Part shown: positions 17,845 through 26,097 of the stretch, piece by piece | How the letters are laid out: each line of letters starts with the position of its first letter | Position numbering within the stretch: the stretch's first letter is position 1 | NCBI GenBank assembly: GCA_009842325.1 | Contig: VYFQ01000019.1 | Coordinates: 62,001-126,000, forward strand | Origin: Acidimicrobiaceae bacterium | Lineage (GTDB): Bacteria; Actinomycetota; Acidimicrobiia; Acidimicrobiales; Aldehydirespiratoraceae | DNA: 64,000 nucleotides | Reading direction: 5' to 3' | Position numbers and translations under genes: made by a program | Notes under the pieces: generated by a model | The model's database searches: none | What the model was told of the DNA's origin: nothing | Seen by the model: only the letters and a program-made list of their open reading frames with translations

Positions 17845-19955
17845 CCGCCATGCTGCCGAACGGACGGGGCGGGCTCTACCGCGGCCGCATCACCGTCGTG
17901 TCCGGCCGCATCGTCGACGTGGGTCCGCTACCCGACGGCGGCCCGGACGACCAGACGGATGTGGACTTCACACCGCACGTGGCCCTGCCCGGATTCATCG
18001 ACTTGCAGCTCAACGGCGCCTTCGGCCACGACATCACGACGGACCCCTCGAAGATGTGGCCGATCGGCGAGCGGCTCCTGAGCCACGGCGTGACCGCATT
18101 CCTGCCCACGGTCGTAACCTCACCACCCCAGCAGCGACAAGCCGCCTATGCCGCGATCAGATCCCGGCCGGCCGGCTATCGGGGCGCGATGCCGCTCGGC
18201 CTGCACATCGAAGGCCCCGAGCTCGCACCCGACTACGCGGGCGTCCATCCCCGCACCGAACTGGTGAGCGGCCCTGAAGGGCTCTCAGCCGAGTTGCTCC
18301 GCCAGGCCGACGTAGTTGCCCTTATGACCGTCGCCCCCGAGGTGCAGAGTGCATCGACCTCGATCAAACAGCTGGTCGAGGCTGGGATTGCGGTCTCGCT
18401 CGGGCACACCGCGGCGACTGCGGCCCAGGCGTCCGCGGCGCTCGACGCAGGCGCGTCGGCACTTACCCATGTCTTCAACGGGATGGGGCCACTGCACCAT
18501 CGTGAGGTCGGTGCGGCCGGTGCCGGACTCCTGCACCCCCACGCCTACGTCTCGCTCATCGCCGACGACCATCACCTCAGCGAGGAGGCCATTCAGATCG
18601 CATGGCGCTTGGCCGGACCGGGCCGCATCTGCCTGGTGACTGACGCTATGGCCGGCATGGACGCGCCGGCCGGCACCTACCGCATCGGAAGCGAGATCGT
18701 CGAGTGCGGCGAAGCGGCCCGCAGCCGCAATGGAAGCCTCGCCGGCTCGTTGCTCACAATGCCACGGGCGGTCCGGCAGGTGCAGAGAGTCACCGGCGCA
18801 ACATGGGATGAGATGGCCGCGATCTCTTCGACAAACCCTGCCGCTCTGCTCCACGACGCCGACCGAGGACGGCTGGTACCCGGCCGGCGCGCCGACATCG
18901 CCATCGTGAACCCGCAGCTTCAGCCGGTGGCCACCATGCTCGAAGGAAGGATCGCCTACCGCCGGACCGAGCGCATCAGCGTTCCCCAATCCCCATCTAC
19001 GAACAGGAAGCGTGAGTCTGAGGCACTCGCATCGGCCGCCATTGGAATAGACATCGGCGGCACCGCCTTCAAGGCGGCCGTGTTCGACGGCGCGAAGTTG
19101 GGCCGAGTGCTTCGGGGCAGCACAGGCCCCGACAAGCCGGTTGCCGCGGTCCTGGCCTCCATCCGTGAAGCGATAGACGAACTCATGCGCACCGCGGACG
19201 GCGCCGATGTCCGTGGAGTCGGGATTGGTTGTACGGGCATCGTGGACGGTCCGTCCGGCGTAGTGATTGAAGCGACGAATCTGGGATGGCGCGATGTCAA
19301 TGTGCCTGCAGGTGTCGGCCGAGACCTTGGGCTGCCAGTCGTGTTGGATCATGACGTCTACCTCGGAGCCCGAGCCGAGTGGGAGACGGGCCGCGGAGTG
19401 TGTGCTGCGTCGATGTTGTACGTGTCTGTCGGAACGGGCGTGGCATCGCGCCACTTCACTCTCGCGGGCACCGAACGCGGCAGCTCGCAATTGGCAGGCG
19501 AGATGGGATTCGTGCCGGTCGGCAGCGACAACCGCCCCCTCGAGCAGGTGGCGTCCGGGCGAGCCATCAGCGATGCCTACCGTCGAGAGACGGGACGAGC
19601 CCTGAGCGTCGCGCAGATCATGGCCGCATCGTCCGAGGATCCCGTCGCGGCCCGGGTCTGGTCCACCGCCATGGACGCCCTGGCCCACGGTCTCGCCACG
19701 GGCGTGTGCCTCAGCGATCCAGAAATAGTGGTTCTCGGAGGCGGGCTCTCCAAAGCAGGCCGAGAACTACTAGAGGCTGTAGGTCCGCGGCTCGAGGCTC
19801 TCCTAGCACCATTGCGGCAATCACCTCCCATCGCCCTGGCTGCACACGCAGATCTAAGCGGAGTGGTCGGAGCTGCGCTACACGCCGGCCTCTGGACCCA
19901 TCGATCGCCATTGCCGCAGGGACCCTTAAACGGGTCCCCAAGAGAAGGCAGTTAG
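17835..19955 (+). CDS. NagA-ROK fusion: N-acetyl-hexosamine-6-phosphate deacetylase with sugar kinase
   Basis: A 706-residue two-domain protein. Residues about 1-385 are an amidohydrolase of the NagA type: LPGFIDLQLNGAFGHD, LHIEGPE (Glu126), SLGHT (His191), LTHVFNGM (His212) and LVTDAMAGMD (Asp270). After a short polar linker, residues about 400-690 form a ROK kinase: IGIDIGGTAFKAAVFDG (starting near 403), DHDVYLGARAE (catalytic Asp) and VSVGTGVASR. The CxCGxxGC zinc motif of most ROK kinases is replaced by VPVGSDNRPLEQ. Together the domains would phosphorylate an imported N-acetyl hexosamine and then deacetylate it, feeding the SIS enzyme. It overlaps the DUF2090 gene by ten bases and ends the operon. 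Confidence 0.88.
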   Translation: MRLAAMLPNGRGGLYRGRITVVSGRIVDVGPLPDGGPDDQTDVDFTPHVALPGFIDLQLNGAFGHDITTDPSKMWPIGERLLSHGVTAFLPTVVTSPPQQRQAAYAAIRSRPAGYRGAMPLGLHIEGPELAPDYAGVHPRTELVSGPEGLSAELLRQADVVALMTVAPEVQSASTSIKQLVEAGIAVSLGHTAATAAQASAALDAGASALTHVFNGMGPLHHREVGAAGAGLLHPHAYVSLIADDHHLSEEAIQIAWRLAGPGRICLVTDAMAGMDAPAGTYRIGSEIVECGEAARSRNGSLAGSLLTMPRAVRQVQRVTGATWDEMAAISSTNPAALLHDADRGRLVPGRRADIAIVNPQLQPVATMLEGRIAYRRTERISVPQSPSTNRKRESEALASAAIGIDIGGTAFKAAVFDGAKLGRVLRGSTGPDKPVAAVLASIREAIDELMRTADGADVRGVGIGCTGIVDGPSGVVIEATNLGWRDVNVPAGVGRDLGLPVVLDHDVYLGARAEWETGRGVCAASMLYVSVGTGVASRHFTLAGTERGSSQLAGEMGFVPVGSDNRPLEQVASGRAISDAYRRETGRALSVAQIMAASSEDPVAARVWSTAMDALAHGLATGVCLSDPEIVVLGGGLSKAGRELLEAVGPRLEALLAPLRQSPPIALAAHADLSGVVGAALHAGLWTHRSPLPQGPLNGSPREGS
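19919..19938. terminator. Short hairpin between convergent operons (possible terminator)
   Basis: GGGACCC and GGGTCCC with a six-base loop TTAAAC lie inside the last codons of the NagA-ROK gene and just past the stop of the convergent lactonase gene. No T-run follows on either strand, so a bidirectional terminator is only possible. Confidence 0.35.
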
Positions 19956-19961
19956 TTCAAG

Positions 19962-20795
19962 TCACATCAGGCCGTACCAGTCGCGGGCTGTGTCCCAGAA
20001 CAGACAACTCCGTTCGTGGTCGTTGAGTCCGCTCGTCATCGCGTTGGCCGCGTCGACGACGTCGCGGTAGGTGGCTGCGAGCAGGCAGACGGGCCAGTCC
20101 GAGCCGAACATGGTCCTGTCGGGGCCGAAGCACTCAAGCACGACACCAGCGACGGGCACGAGATCCGCTGGGGTCCAGGTTGTCCAGTCGGCCTCGGTAA
20201 CCAGGCCGGAGAGCTTGCAGGCGACGTGGTCGAACCCGGCGAGCGTTCGGATCGACCGGGCCCAGTCGGTGAGATCTGAGCCGATGGGCGGCTTGGCGCA
20301 ATGGTCCAGCACTAGGCGTGTGGTGTCCTGTGTCGCCTGGGCCAAGTCGATAGCGGAGGCAAGCTGGTGGGGCTTGACCAGCAGGTCATAGGTGAGCCCG
20401 TGGTGGCCGAGACAGCGCACCGCTTCCACCACGGCATCCGCGCCTAGCCAGTTCGGGTCGGGCTCGGACTCGACCTGGTGGCGGATCCCGACGAGGAGCT
20501 CGTCCTCGTGGGAGGCGGCAAGTTCGTCGAGTTGGTGGTTCACATCGTTGTGAAGGTCGAGCCAGCCCACCACGCCAGCAATCAGGGGCTCAGCGGCGGC
20601 CATGTGCAGCATCTCGGCGGTCTCGTCGATGCTGGGCTCGGTCTGTACCACGATGGTGGCCCCCACCGGGGTGTCTTCGACAGCGGCGCGCAGGTCAGCG
20701 GTGCCGAAGGCGCGGTTGATGGGCCAGTTCCGGTCCATCCACGTTTGAGGCCGCACGGACGGGTCCCACAGGTGATGGTGGGCATCAATCCACAT
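19962..20795 (-). CDS. Amidohydrolase, probable L-fuconolactonase
   Basis: A 277-residue metal-dependent hydrolase of the amidohydrolase_2 type. It begins MWIDAHHHLWDP (HxH metal motif) and has LVLDHCAKPPI and MFGSDWPVCLLAA (late Asp). This arrangement is that of L-fuconolactonase and L-rhamnonolactonase. The gene follows an aldo/keto reductase and FucU, so it should hydrolyse L-fucono-lactone to L-fuconate. ATG 20795 overlaps the reductase by 11 bases; longer upstream readings lie inside that gene. Confidence 0.85.
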   Translation of the reverse strand: MWIDAHHHLWDPSVRPQTWMDRNWPINRAFGTADLRAAVEDTPVGATIVVQTEPSIDETAEMLHMAAAEPLIAGVVGWLDLHNDVNHQLDELAASHEDELLVGIRHQVESEPDPNWLGADAVVEAVRCLGHHGLTYDLLVKPHQLASAIDLAQATQDTTRLVLDHCAKPPIGSDLTDWARSIRTLAGFDHVACKLSGLVTEADWTTWTPADLVPVAGVVLECFGPDRTMFGSDWPVCLLAATYRDVVDAANAMTSGLNDHERSCLFWDTARDWYGLM

Positions 20796-21753
20796 CGTCT
20801 GCCTCGTTGATGATCCCGTCGAGCGCTGCCCACAGGTCATCGGGGACAACGGTGTAGGCGTGGGACCAGTTCTCGGCAGCCTCGGCCCCGCTGCGCGCTC
20901 CGAGCAGCACAGTACCCACGCCTGGGTGGCGGACGACGAACTGGACCGCCGCCGCGGCAAGCGGCACGCCGAAGCTGTTGCACACCGCTTGGAGCCGGCG
21001 GGCCCGGTCCACGATCTCCGCCGGGGCGACTGCGTAGTCGAAGTGCGGGTTGGTCTCGACAGCGGCAAGGATCCCGGAGTTATAGACGCCTGCGGCGATC
21101 ACATGGACGCCCCGGGCCATGGCCGCGCTGAAGAGCGCCTGATCCGCAGATTGGTCCAGCAGTGTGTAGCGGCCTGCGATCAGCACAGTGTCGATGTCGG
21201 TGTCGGTCACGAACCGGGTCAGGAGACCGGACTCGTTCATGCCCACGCCGATTGCACCGATCAAACCCTCATCACGTAGCCGTTCCAAGGCCGGGTAGGC
21301 CTCCTCCAAGGCTTGCCGGGCGTGGGCGTCGGGATCATGGATGAACACGATGTCGACATAGGAGCGGCCCAGTCGCTGGAGGCTCGCGTCGAGTGATCGG
21401 CGCACCCCGTCGGCGGAGAAGTCCCACGTCATTGCGCCGCTGTCGCCGGCGAACATGTCACCTTCGGGCCTCGGCGCGTCCTCATCGACGAGGCGACCGA
21501 CCTTGGTTGACACCGCAACCCTGGCGTCGCAATCCTGCAGTCCGCGGCCGAGGGCCCGCTCGGCCGCGCCGTACCCGTATAGGGGCGCGGTATCGAAGTA
21601 CCGGTAGCCGACCTCCACCGCCTCCGCCACCGCGGCGGCCGCGTCAGTGAGTGATACCGCCGCGTAGAGACCTCCCAGCGGCGCAGTACCTAGGCCGACA
21701 GCCGGCAGCAGCGAGGTTCCCGCCCCACACTGAGCAGCATCGCTCGCCGTCAA
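20785..21753 (-). CDS. Aldo/keto reductase, probable L-fucose (D-threo-aldose) 1-dehydrogenase
   Basis: A protein of about 322 residues of the AKR fold: VGLGTAPLGGLYA at the N-terminus, YFDTAPLYGYGAAERALG with the catalytic Asp/Tyr, STKVGRL with the catalytic Lys and VVRHPGVGTVLLGARS near the cofactor end. This pattern is that of D-threo-aldose/L-fucose dehydrogenases, which oxidise L-fucose to its lactone. I place the start at TTG 21753, right after the fucU stop, since readings further upstream overlap fucU; there is no strong Shine-Dalgarno, so the start is uncertain. Confidence 0.82.
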   Translation of the reverse strand: MTASDAAQCGAGTSLLPAVGLGTAPLGGLYAAVSLTDAAAAVAEAVEVGYRYFDTAPLYGYGAAERALGRGLQDCDARVAVSTKVGRLVDEDAPRPEGDMFAGDSGAMTWDFSADGVRRSLDASLQRLGRSYVDIVFIHDPDAHARQALEEAYPALERLRDEGLIGAIGVGMNESGLLTRFVTDTDIDTVLIAGRYTLLDQSADQALFSAAMARGVHVIAAGVYNSGILAAVETNPHFDYAVAPAEIVDRARRLQAVCNSFGVPLAAAAVQFVVRHPGVGTVLLGARSGAEAAENWSHAYTVVPDDLWAALDGIINEADDVD

Positions 21754-21758
21754 TCGGC

Positions 21759-22175
21759 TCAGAGAACACCCTTGCAGACTGTCACGTTCCCATAAGGACG
21801 CGACTCGCCTGTCTGCACGATGACAACGGCGGAACTGGTGTGATCGTAGAAGTCGTGCCGCTTGAGCCTCGCGACATGCTCGTCGGCTACCCCGGCGCGT
21901 CTGAGAACGGCTCTGCACTCAGAATGAACTTCGACCTCGCCGCGTGGTTCAGCCATCAACATGACGCTGGGCAGATCGTCGGTATCCACCGGAATGGCCG
22001 AGACTACGGCCTCAAGTGCTTCCGGTGTAGAACATCCCACAAGCCGGACGACCGGTGGGCCCAGGGAGCCCGCGGGGAAGTTGCGATCCACAACGGCTGC
22101 CACGTCCCCGTGCCCCATCTCGGCCAATGCCATGAGCAGTTCGGGGGACAATCGCGGGTCAACACCAATGATCAT
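21759..22175 (-). CDS. fucU: RbsD/FucU family L-fucose mutarotase
   Basis: A 138-residue protein that interconverts alpha- and beta-anomers of L-fucose before dehydrogenation. Family marks are LMALAEMGHGDVAAVVDRNFP (His in HGD) and the C-terminal YGNVTVCKGVL with the conserved Tyr. AGGAG six bases ahead supports ATG 22175. It is the first gene of the fucose operon and lies right behind the palindromic operator at 22185-22200. Confidence 0.88.
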   Translation of the reverse strand: MIIGVDPRLSPELLMALAEMGHGDVAAVVDRNFPAGSLGPPVVRLVGCSTPEALEAVVSAIPVDTDDLPSVMLMAEPRGEVEVHSECRAVLRRAGVADEHVARLKRHDFYDHTSSAVVIVQTGESRPYGNVTVCKGVL

Positions 22176-22184
22176 CTGGCTCCT

Positions 22185-22231
22185 TAGTAAACGATTACTC
22201 GACTATAGAGCGTGTCGTACAGGAGCCGCAA
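22185..22231 (-). promoter_or_regulatory. fucU: Promoter and LacI-type operator of the fucose operon
   Basis: On the minus strand TTGCGG (22231-22226) is followed after 18 bases by TATAGT (22207-22202) and then by GAGTAATCGTTTACTA (22200-22185). That sequence matches 14 of 16 positions of the operator GAGTAATCGATTACTC at 11211-11226, again overlapping the expected start site and ahead of an AGGAG. Confidence 0.75.
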
Positions 22232-22271
22232 CCGAATCGATCTCGACCCACGAGTAGGTGGGCTCGGGGTT

Positions 22272-22307
22272 TACCATGGCCCGCATTGGCCGAGATCTAG
22301 AGGACTA
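22272..22307 (+). promoter_or_regulatory. Promoter-like element shared with 4773-4809
   Basis: TACCATGGCCCGCATTGGCC then GAGATCTAGAGGACTA resembles the stretch at 4773-4809 (TACCATGGaCCGCATaGGgCC, GAGgcTAGAGGgCTA). Here it lies about 25 bases upstream of the Ntn-hydrolase gene. A regulatory role is inferred from position only. Confidence 0.35.
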
Positions 22308-22329
22308 CGCGGGCGGGTAGGAAGACACC

Positions 22330-23139
22330 ATGTGCACGACCGGAGTGCTGAGGATCGGTGACGGCGATTACCTGCTGTTCAAGAACAAGGACTTCGGCCG
22401 GACCCACTTCGACGACCGGCTCGTCACCGAGCCAGGCGTCTTCGGCGTGCGTGGCGTGACCACCTGGGCCGGCACGGACCCCGACCTCGACCAGTTCTCG
22501 GGGTTCTCCATCGGCGCCAACCAGCACGGGCTGCTGTGCTGCGACTCCAACGTGCGCACCCTTGACGGCCACGCCAACTACGACGAGCTGACGGAGATCG
22601 CCCTGCGCGAGGGCCACGACGTCGATTCGGCCGTAGCGGCCGTGCAGGAGGCAGTCGAGTCGAAGCCCTACCTGTGGGCCAACTTGATCATGATCGACGC
22701 AGTCGCGGCTGCGGCGGTGGAGGTGCGGGGCGACCGGACCGAGGTAACCGAGCTCGCCGGTCCGGCGGCTCGCTCCAACCACCACATCGCCCTCAAGCCT
22801 CACCCCGATGACGACGACACCGTCACCACCCAGAGGCGCCTGGCCTCGGCCCAGCGCAGGCTGGACGAAGCTGGCGGGATCGACGACATCTTCGCCCTGC
22901 AGCGCTCCCACGACGACGGCGACACCGGCATCTGCAACCACCTGGGCTACCGGACCGTGTACTCCTACGTCCTGCGGCACCGGGCGGGATCTACTTCGCT
23001 GCACGTGGCCCAGGGCCAGCCGTGCACCGAGCCCGAAGTGGTCGAATTGACCGTGCCTCTAGGCGCAGTCTGGTCCGCGGGCGCGGCGAGCGACTTCAGG
23101 AGTTCGTACCCGTCGGCTCAGGCCGTCAACGACCTCTGA
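22330..23139 (+). CDS. Ntn-hydrolase (C45/NRDE-like acyltransferase or amidase)
   Basis: A 269-residue protein starting MCTTGVLRIGDGDYLLFKNKDF. Cys2, exposed after Met removal, is the N-terminal nucleophile expected of the cysteine Ntn hydrolases (C45 acyltransferases, bile-salt-hydrolase-like and NRDE proteins); the KNKDFG, GANQHGLLCCDSN and SNHH-type segments fit this fold. It may cleave an N-acyl amide or a peptide. It stands just ahead of a peptide-type ABC importer, which could bring in its substrate or carry away its product. Confidence 0.75.
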   Translation: MCTTGVLRIGDGDYLLFKNKDFGRTHFDDRLVTEPGVFGVRGVTTWAGTDPDLDQFSGFSIGANQHGLLCCDSNVRTLDGHANYDELTEIALREGHDVDSAVAAVQEAVESKPYLWANLIMIDAVAAAAVEVRGDRTEVTELAGPAARSNHHIALKPHPDDDDTVTTQRRLASAQRRLDEAGGIDDIFALQRSHDDGDTGICNHLGYRTVYSYVLRHRAGSTSLHVAQGQPCTEPEVVELTVPLGAVWSAGAASDFRSSYPSAQAVNDL

Positions 23140-23265
23140 AAGCGGAATCGCGACGGCGCCGGCCGCGACTAGTCGCCGTCTCACGATTTGGTATACGGTT
23201 TCGGCTCCGGCCGTAGCCACACCGCGTCGGCCGCACACTCATCACTCTGGAAAAGGGGGCGTCCC

Positions 23266-25068
23266 ATGGGGACTTCGTGGATTAGAGACGAGTACGGGCC
23301 GGAGGTCGCCGAGCTCGCCGACCAGTACCAAGCCAACCAGCTCGACCGCCGGGCGTTCATGAAGCGCCTGGGTATGACAGGCGTAGGAGTCGCGGCCGCG
23401 GCCAGCATCCTGGCCGCCTGCGGCGACGACGAGGAGGCCGCGCCCACCACCACCGCGGCCCCGGCCGAGCCGGCCGACACCGACGAGGCTCCGGCCACCA
23501 CCGCGGCCCCGGAGGAGCCGGCCGCCACCGGCCCCACCTCGGGCGGCACCCTGCGAGAGGGCTACAACCGGGACGTCTCCAAGCACGACCCGCTCACCAC
23601 CAACTGGTATGACCCGGCCTTCTTCGCCATCTACGAGGCCATCCTGTCGAACGACCCGTCGGGTGCCACCGTTCCCCAGTTCGCATCGGGCTTCTCTGTG
23701 TCCGACGACGGCCTCACCTACACCTTCGACATCCCCGAGGGCAAGATCTCGCACTCCGGGGGGACGATCGACGCCGAGGCGGTGGCCGAGTTCTACCGCT
23801 CGGTGCAGGCCTTCAGCTTCATCGCCGGGCTGGCCGCTCCGGTCGACACCTACGAGGCCGACGGCAACACCGTCGTCATGAAGATGAAGAACGCCTGGGT
23901 GGGCGCCCTCGGCCCCCACAAGACCGGGTACTGGCGAATCCTCAACATCAACACCTGGAAGGACAGCTCCACCAACGCCGACGGCACGCTGAACCCCGAG
24001 TCCACCTACGGGACCGAGTTCGCCGACGGCACCGGTCCGTTCACCCACGAGGAGTGGGTGCCGGGCAGCCACGTGCTGGTGAACCGCTGGGCCGACTACC
24101 CCGGGTCGAACACCCCGTTCTTCGAGAACAAGGGGCCGGCCTACCTCGACGCCATCCGCTGGACGGTCATAACCGAGGAGGGCCAGCGGGCCACCCAGCT
24201 CGAGAACGGCGACATCGACACGCTGATCAACCCGGCCCACATCGACATCTCCAGGCTGGAGAACAACTCCGACCTGACGGTGATCCGCCATCCCGAGTGG
24301 TCGGGCTTCCACCTCACCATGAACCGCGACTACCCCGAGCTGTTCGGCGACGTGCTCACCCGCCAGGCCCTGTCTCACGCACTGGACCGCGAGGGCATGG
24401 TCAACGCCATCCTGGCCGGCAACGGAGCAGCCACCTACGGGCCGTTCCCCACCACCGACCGCAACTACGACCCGGCTGTAGAGCAGTTCAACCAGTTCGA
24501 CGTGGATCTGGCCAACTCGAAGCTCGACGAGGCCGGCTGGGTGATGGGTGACGACGGCGTGCGGGAGCGCGACGGCGCACGCTTCGAGTTCCGCTACCTG
24601 GTCGAGGACGAGTCGGTGCAGAAGAACGTCGCCGCCGCGGTGTCGGCCCAGTTCGCCAAGATCGGCGTGCGGGCCAACCTCAACGTCGTCGACCGCGGAC
24701 TCGCCTTCACCGAGACGAGCCAGCCCGGCCGCGGCTCGGTGGAGATGTCGCTGTTCTTCTGGCTGTGGCCCATCCCCATCGATGTGCTCACCCTGTTCGG
24801 CGGGTCGCAGTTCATCCCGGTGCCGAACTTCTCGCACGCGGTCGAGCCCCGCATCGACGACGCCATCGCCGCGTGGCAGGTGTCGAGCAACGACGCTGAG
24901 GCCCAAGCCGCGGCGTCGGAGTTCCAGCTGGCCTGGGCCGAGCAGCTGCCCTTCCTGCCGATCATGAACCAGAACGCCACCTTCGTGCACCACAACAAGG
25001 TGCACGGCTGGCAGCCGTTCGTGTGGAACCTCTACCCGTACTACAACGACACGTGGATCGAGGGCTAG
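23266..25068 (+). CDS. Peptide/nickel-type ABC transporter substrate-binding lipoprotein (family 5)
   Basis: A 600-residue solute-binding protein. A twin-arginine motif DRRAFMKRLGM precedes a hydrophobic stretch and lipobox SILAAC (Cys52), so it is probably exported folded by Tat and lipidated. A Thr/Ala/Glu-rich tether follows, then the family-5 domain (GGTLREGYNRDVSKHDPLTT, LTYTFDIPEG, RQALSHALDREGMVNAILAG). ATG 23266 follows AAAAGGGGG. It heads the operon binding protein-DppC-DppB-DppD. Ligands in this family range from peptides to oligosaccharides; the ligand here is not evident. Confidence 0.88.
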   Translation: MGTSWIRDEYGPEVAELADQYQANQLDRRAFMKRLGMTGVGVAAAASILAACGDDEEAAPTTTAAPAEPADTDEAPATTAAPEEPAATGPTSGGTLREGYNRDVSKHDPLTTNWYDPAFFAIYEAILSNDPSGATVPQFASGFSVSDDGLTYTFDIPEGKISHSGGTIDAEAVAEFYRSVQAFSFIAGLAAPVDTYEADGNTVVMKMKNAWVGALGPHKTGYWRILNINTWKDSSTNADGTLNPESTYGTEFADGTGPFTHEEWVPGSHVLVNRWADYPGSNTPFFENKGPAYLDAIRWTVITEEGQRATQLENGDIDTLINPAHIDISRLENNSDLTVIRHPEWSGFHLTMNRDYPELFGDVLTRQALSHALDREGMVNAILAGNGAATYGPFPTTDRNYDPAVEQFNQFDVDLANSKLDEAGWVMGDDGVRERDGARFEFRYLVEDESVQKNVAAAVSAQFAKIGVRANLNVVDRGLAFTETSQPGRGSVEMSLFFWLWPIPIDVLTLFGGSQFIPVPNFSHAVEPRIDDAIAAWQVSSNDAEAQAAASEFQLAWAEQLPFLPIMNQNATFVHHNKVHGWQPFVWNLYPYYNDTWIEG

Positions 25069-25118
25069 ACGGCACAGAAGGCCTAGAACCAGAGCCTGCA
25101 TCAAAGCGCGGCGGCGCC

Positions 25119-26078
25119 GTGACCGCCGCCACCGAGGGCGCAGGATCGGCCGTCGCGGCGCGGCGGCTCGACTGGGAGGACCGGCTCCTCGAGCTGGAGG
25201 AGGCCCAGCACATCGGCAGCATGCGGCGCAGCCTGCGCCGCATGCGCCACAACCGGCTGCTGCTGCTGGGCTCGGCCCTCGGCGTGGTCGTACTGGCCGC
25301 GGGGATCTTGGGGCCGTGGATCACCGGCGGCGACTACGTCTCCCAGGACTACTCGGCCATCCACCTCAAGCCGCTCAGCGACGGGCACATCTTCGGCACG
25401 GACGCCCTCGGACGGGATATGGCGGTTAGGGTCTTCGTGGGCATCAGAGTGAGCCTGACGGTGGCCGCCGGAGTCACGGTGCTGGCGCTGATAGCCGGCA
25501 TCGTGCTGGGCATGCTGGCCGGCTACCTGCGGGGCTGGACCGACCGCACGATCGGGGGGGCCGTCGACTTCATCTGGGGTTTCCCGCTGATCCTGCTGGC
25601 CGTGCTGTTCGTCGGAGGGATGGGCGGCGGGCTATTCCCAGTGATCCTGGCGGTGGGGCTGGTCAACACCGCGGCCATCGCCAGGGTGGTGCGGGGCGAG
25701 GTGCTGACCCTGTCGCAGCGGGAGTTCGTGGAGGCGGCCCGGGCCGGCGGCTACTCGTCCATGCGCATCATGTGGCGCCACATCTTCCCCAACATCCTGG
25801 CCCCCGCATTCGTGCTGGCGTCCTACTACGTGGCCGTGGCGGTGATCGCCGAGGCCGCCCTGTCGTTCATCGGCCTGGGCGCCCAGCCCCCCACCCCGAG
25901 CCTGGGGCAGATGGTGGCCGACGGCCGCAACTTCCTGCGGCTCAACCACTGGGAGTCGACCATCCCCGGCATCGCCATCGTGCTGGTGGTGCTGTCGGTG
26001 AGCCTCATCGGCGACGGGCTGCGCGACGTGTTCGACCCCCGCCTGCGCCACGAGGCCAAGTCGGTGGACGAGCAATGA
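25119..26078 (+). CDS. ABC transporter permease, DppC/OppC type
   Basis: A protein of about 319 residues with an N-terminal cytosolic segment rich in Arg/Leu/Glu, then a first membrane helix (LLLLGSALGVVVLAAGILG), the HIFGTDALGRD motif that marks DppC/OppC proteins and the EAA loop REFVEAARAGGYSSMRIMWR. Start is uncertain: GTG 25119 is the first start outside the binding-protein gene, without a clear Shine-Dalgarno. The order with DppB following is reversed from the usual B-C. Confidence 0.85.
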   Translation: MTAATEGAGSAVAARRLDWEDRLLELEEAQHIGSMRRSLRRMRHNRLLLLGSALGVVVLAAGILGPWITGGDYVSQDYSAIHLKPLSDGHIFGTDALGRDMAVRVFVGIRVSLTVAAGVTVLALIAGIVLGMLAGYLRGWTDRTIGGAVDFIWGFPLILLAVLFVGGMGGGLFPVILAVGLVNTAAIARVVRGEVLTLSQREFVEAARAGGYSSMRIMWRHIFPNILAPAFVLASYYVAVAVIAEAALSFIGLGAQPPTPSLGQMVADGRNFLRLNHWESTIPGIAIVLVVLSVSLIGDGLRDVFDPRLRHEAKSVDEQ

Positions 26079-26097
26079 ACGCCCGAGGAGCCACCCG

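Noticed and set aside
23152..23180. GACGGCG/CGCCGTC hairpin after the Ntn hydrolase gene
   Set aside because: Seven-base stem with a 15-base loop and no T-run; too weak to call a terminator.
23242..25104. A 620-codon open frame on the minus strand opposite the peptide-binding protein
   Set aside because: It is a shadow of a GC-rich gene: composition is Val/Gly/Arg/Leu/His biased with no motif, while the plus strand encodes a clear family-5 lipoprotein.
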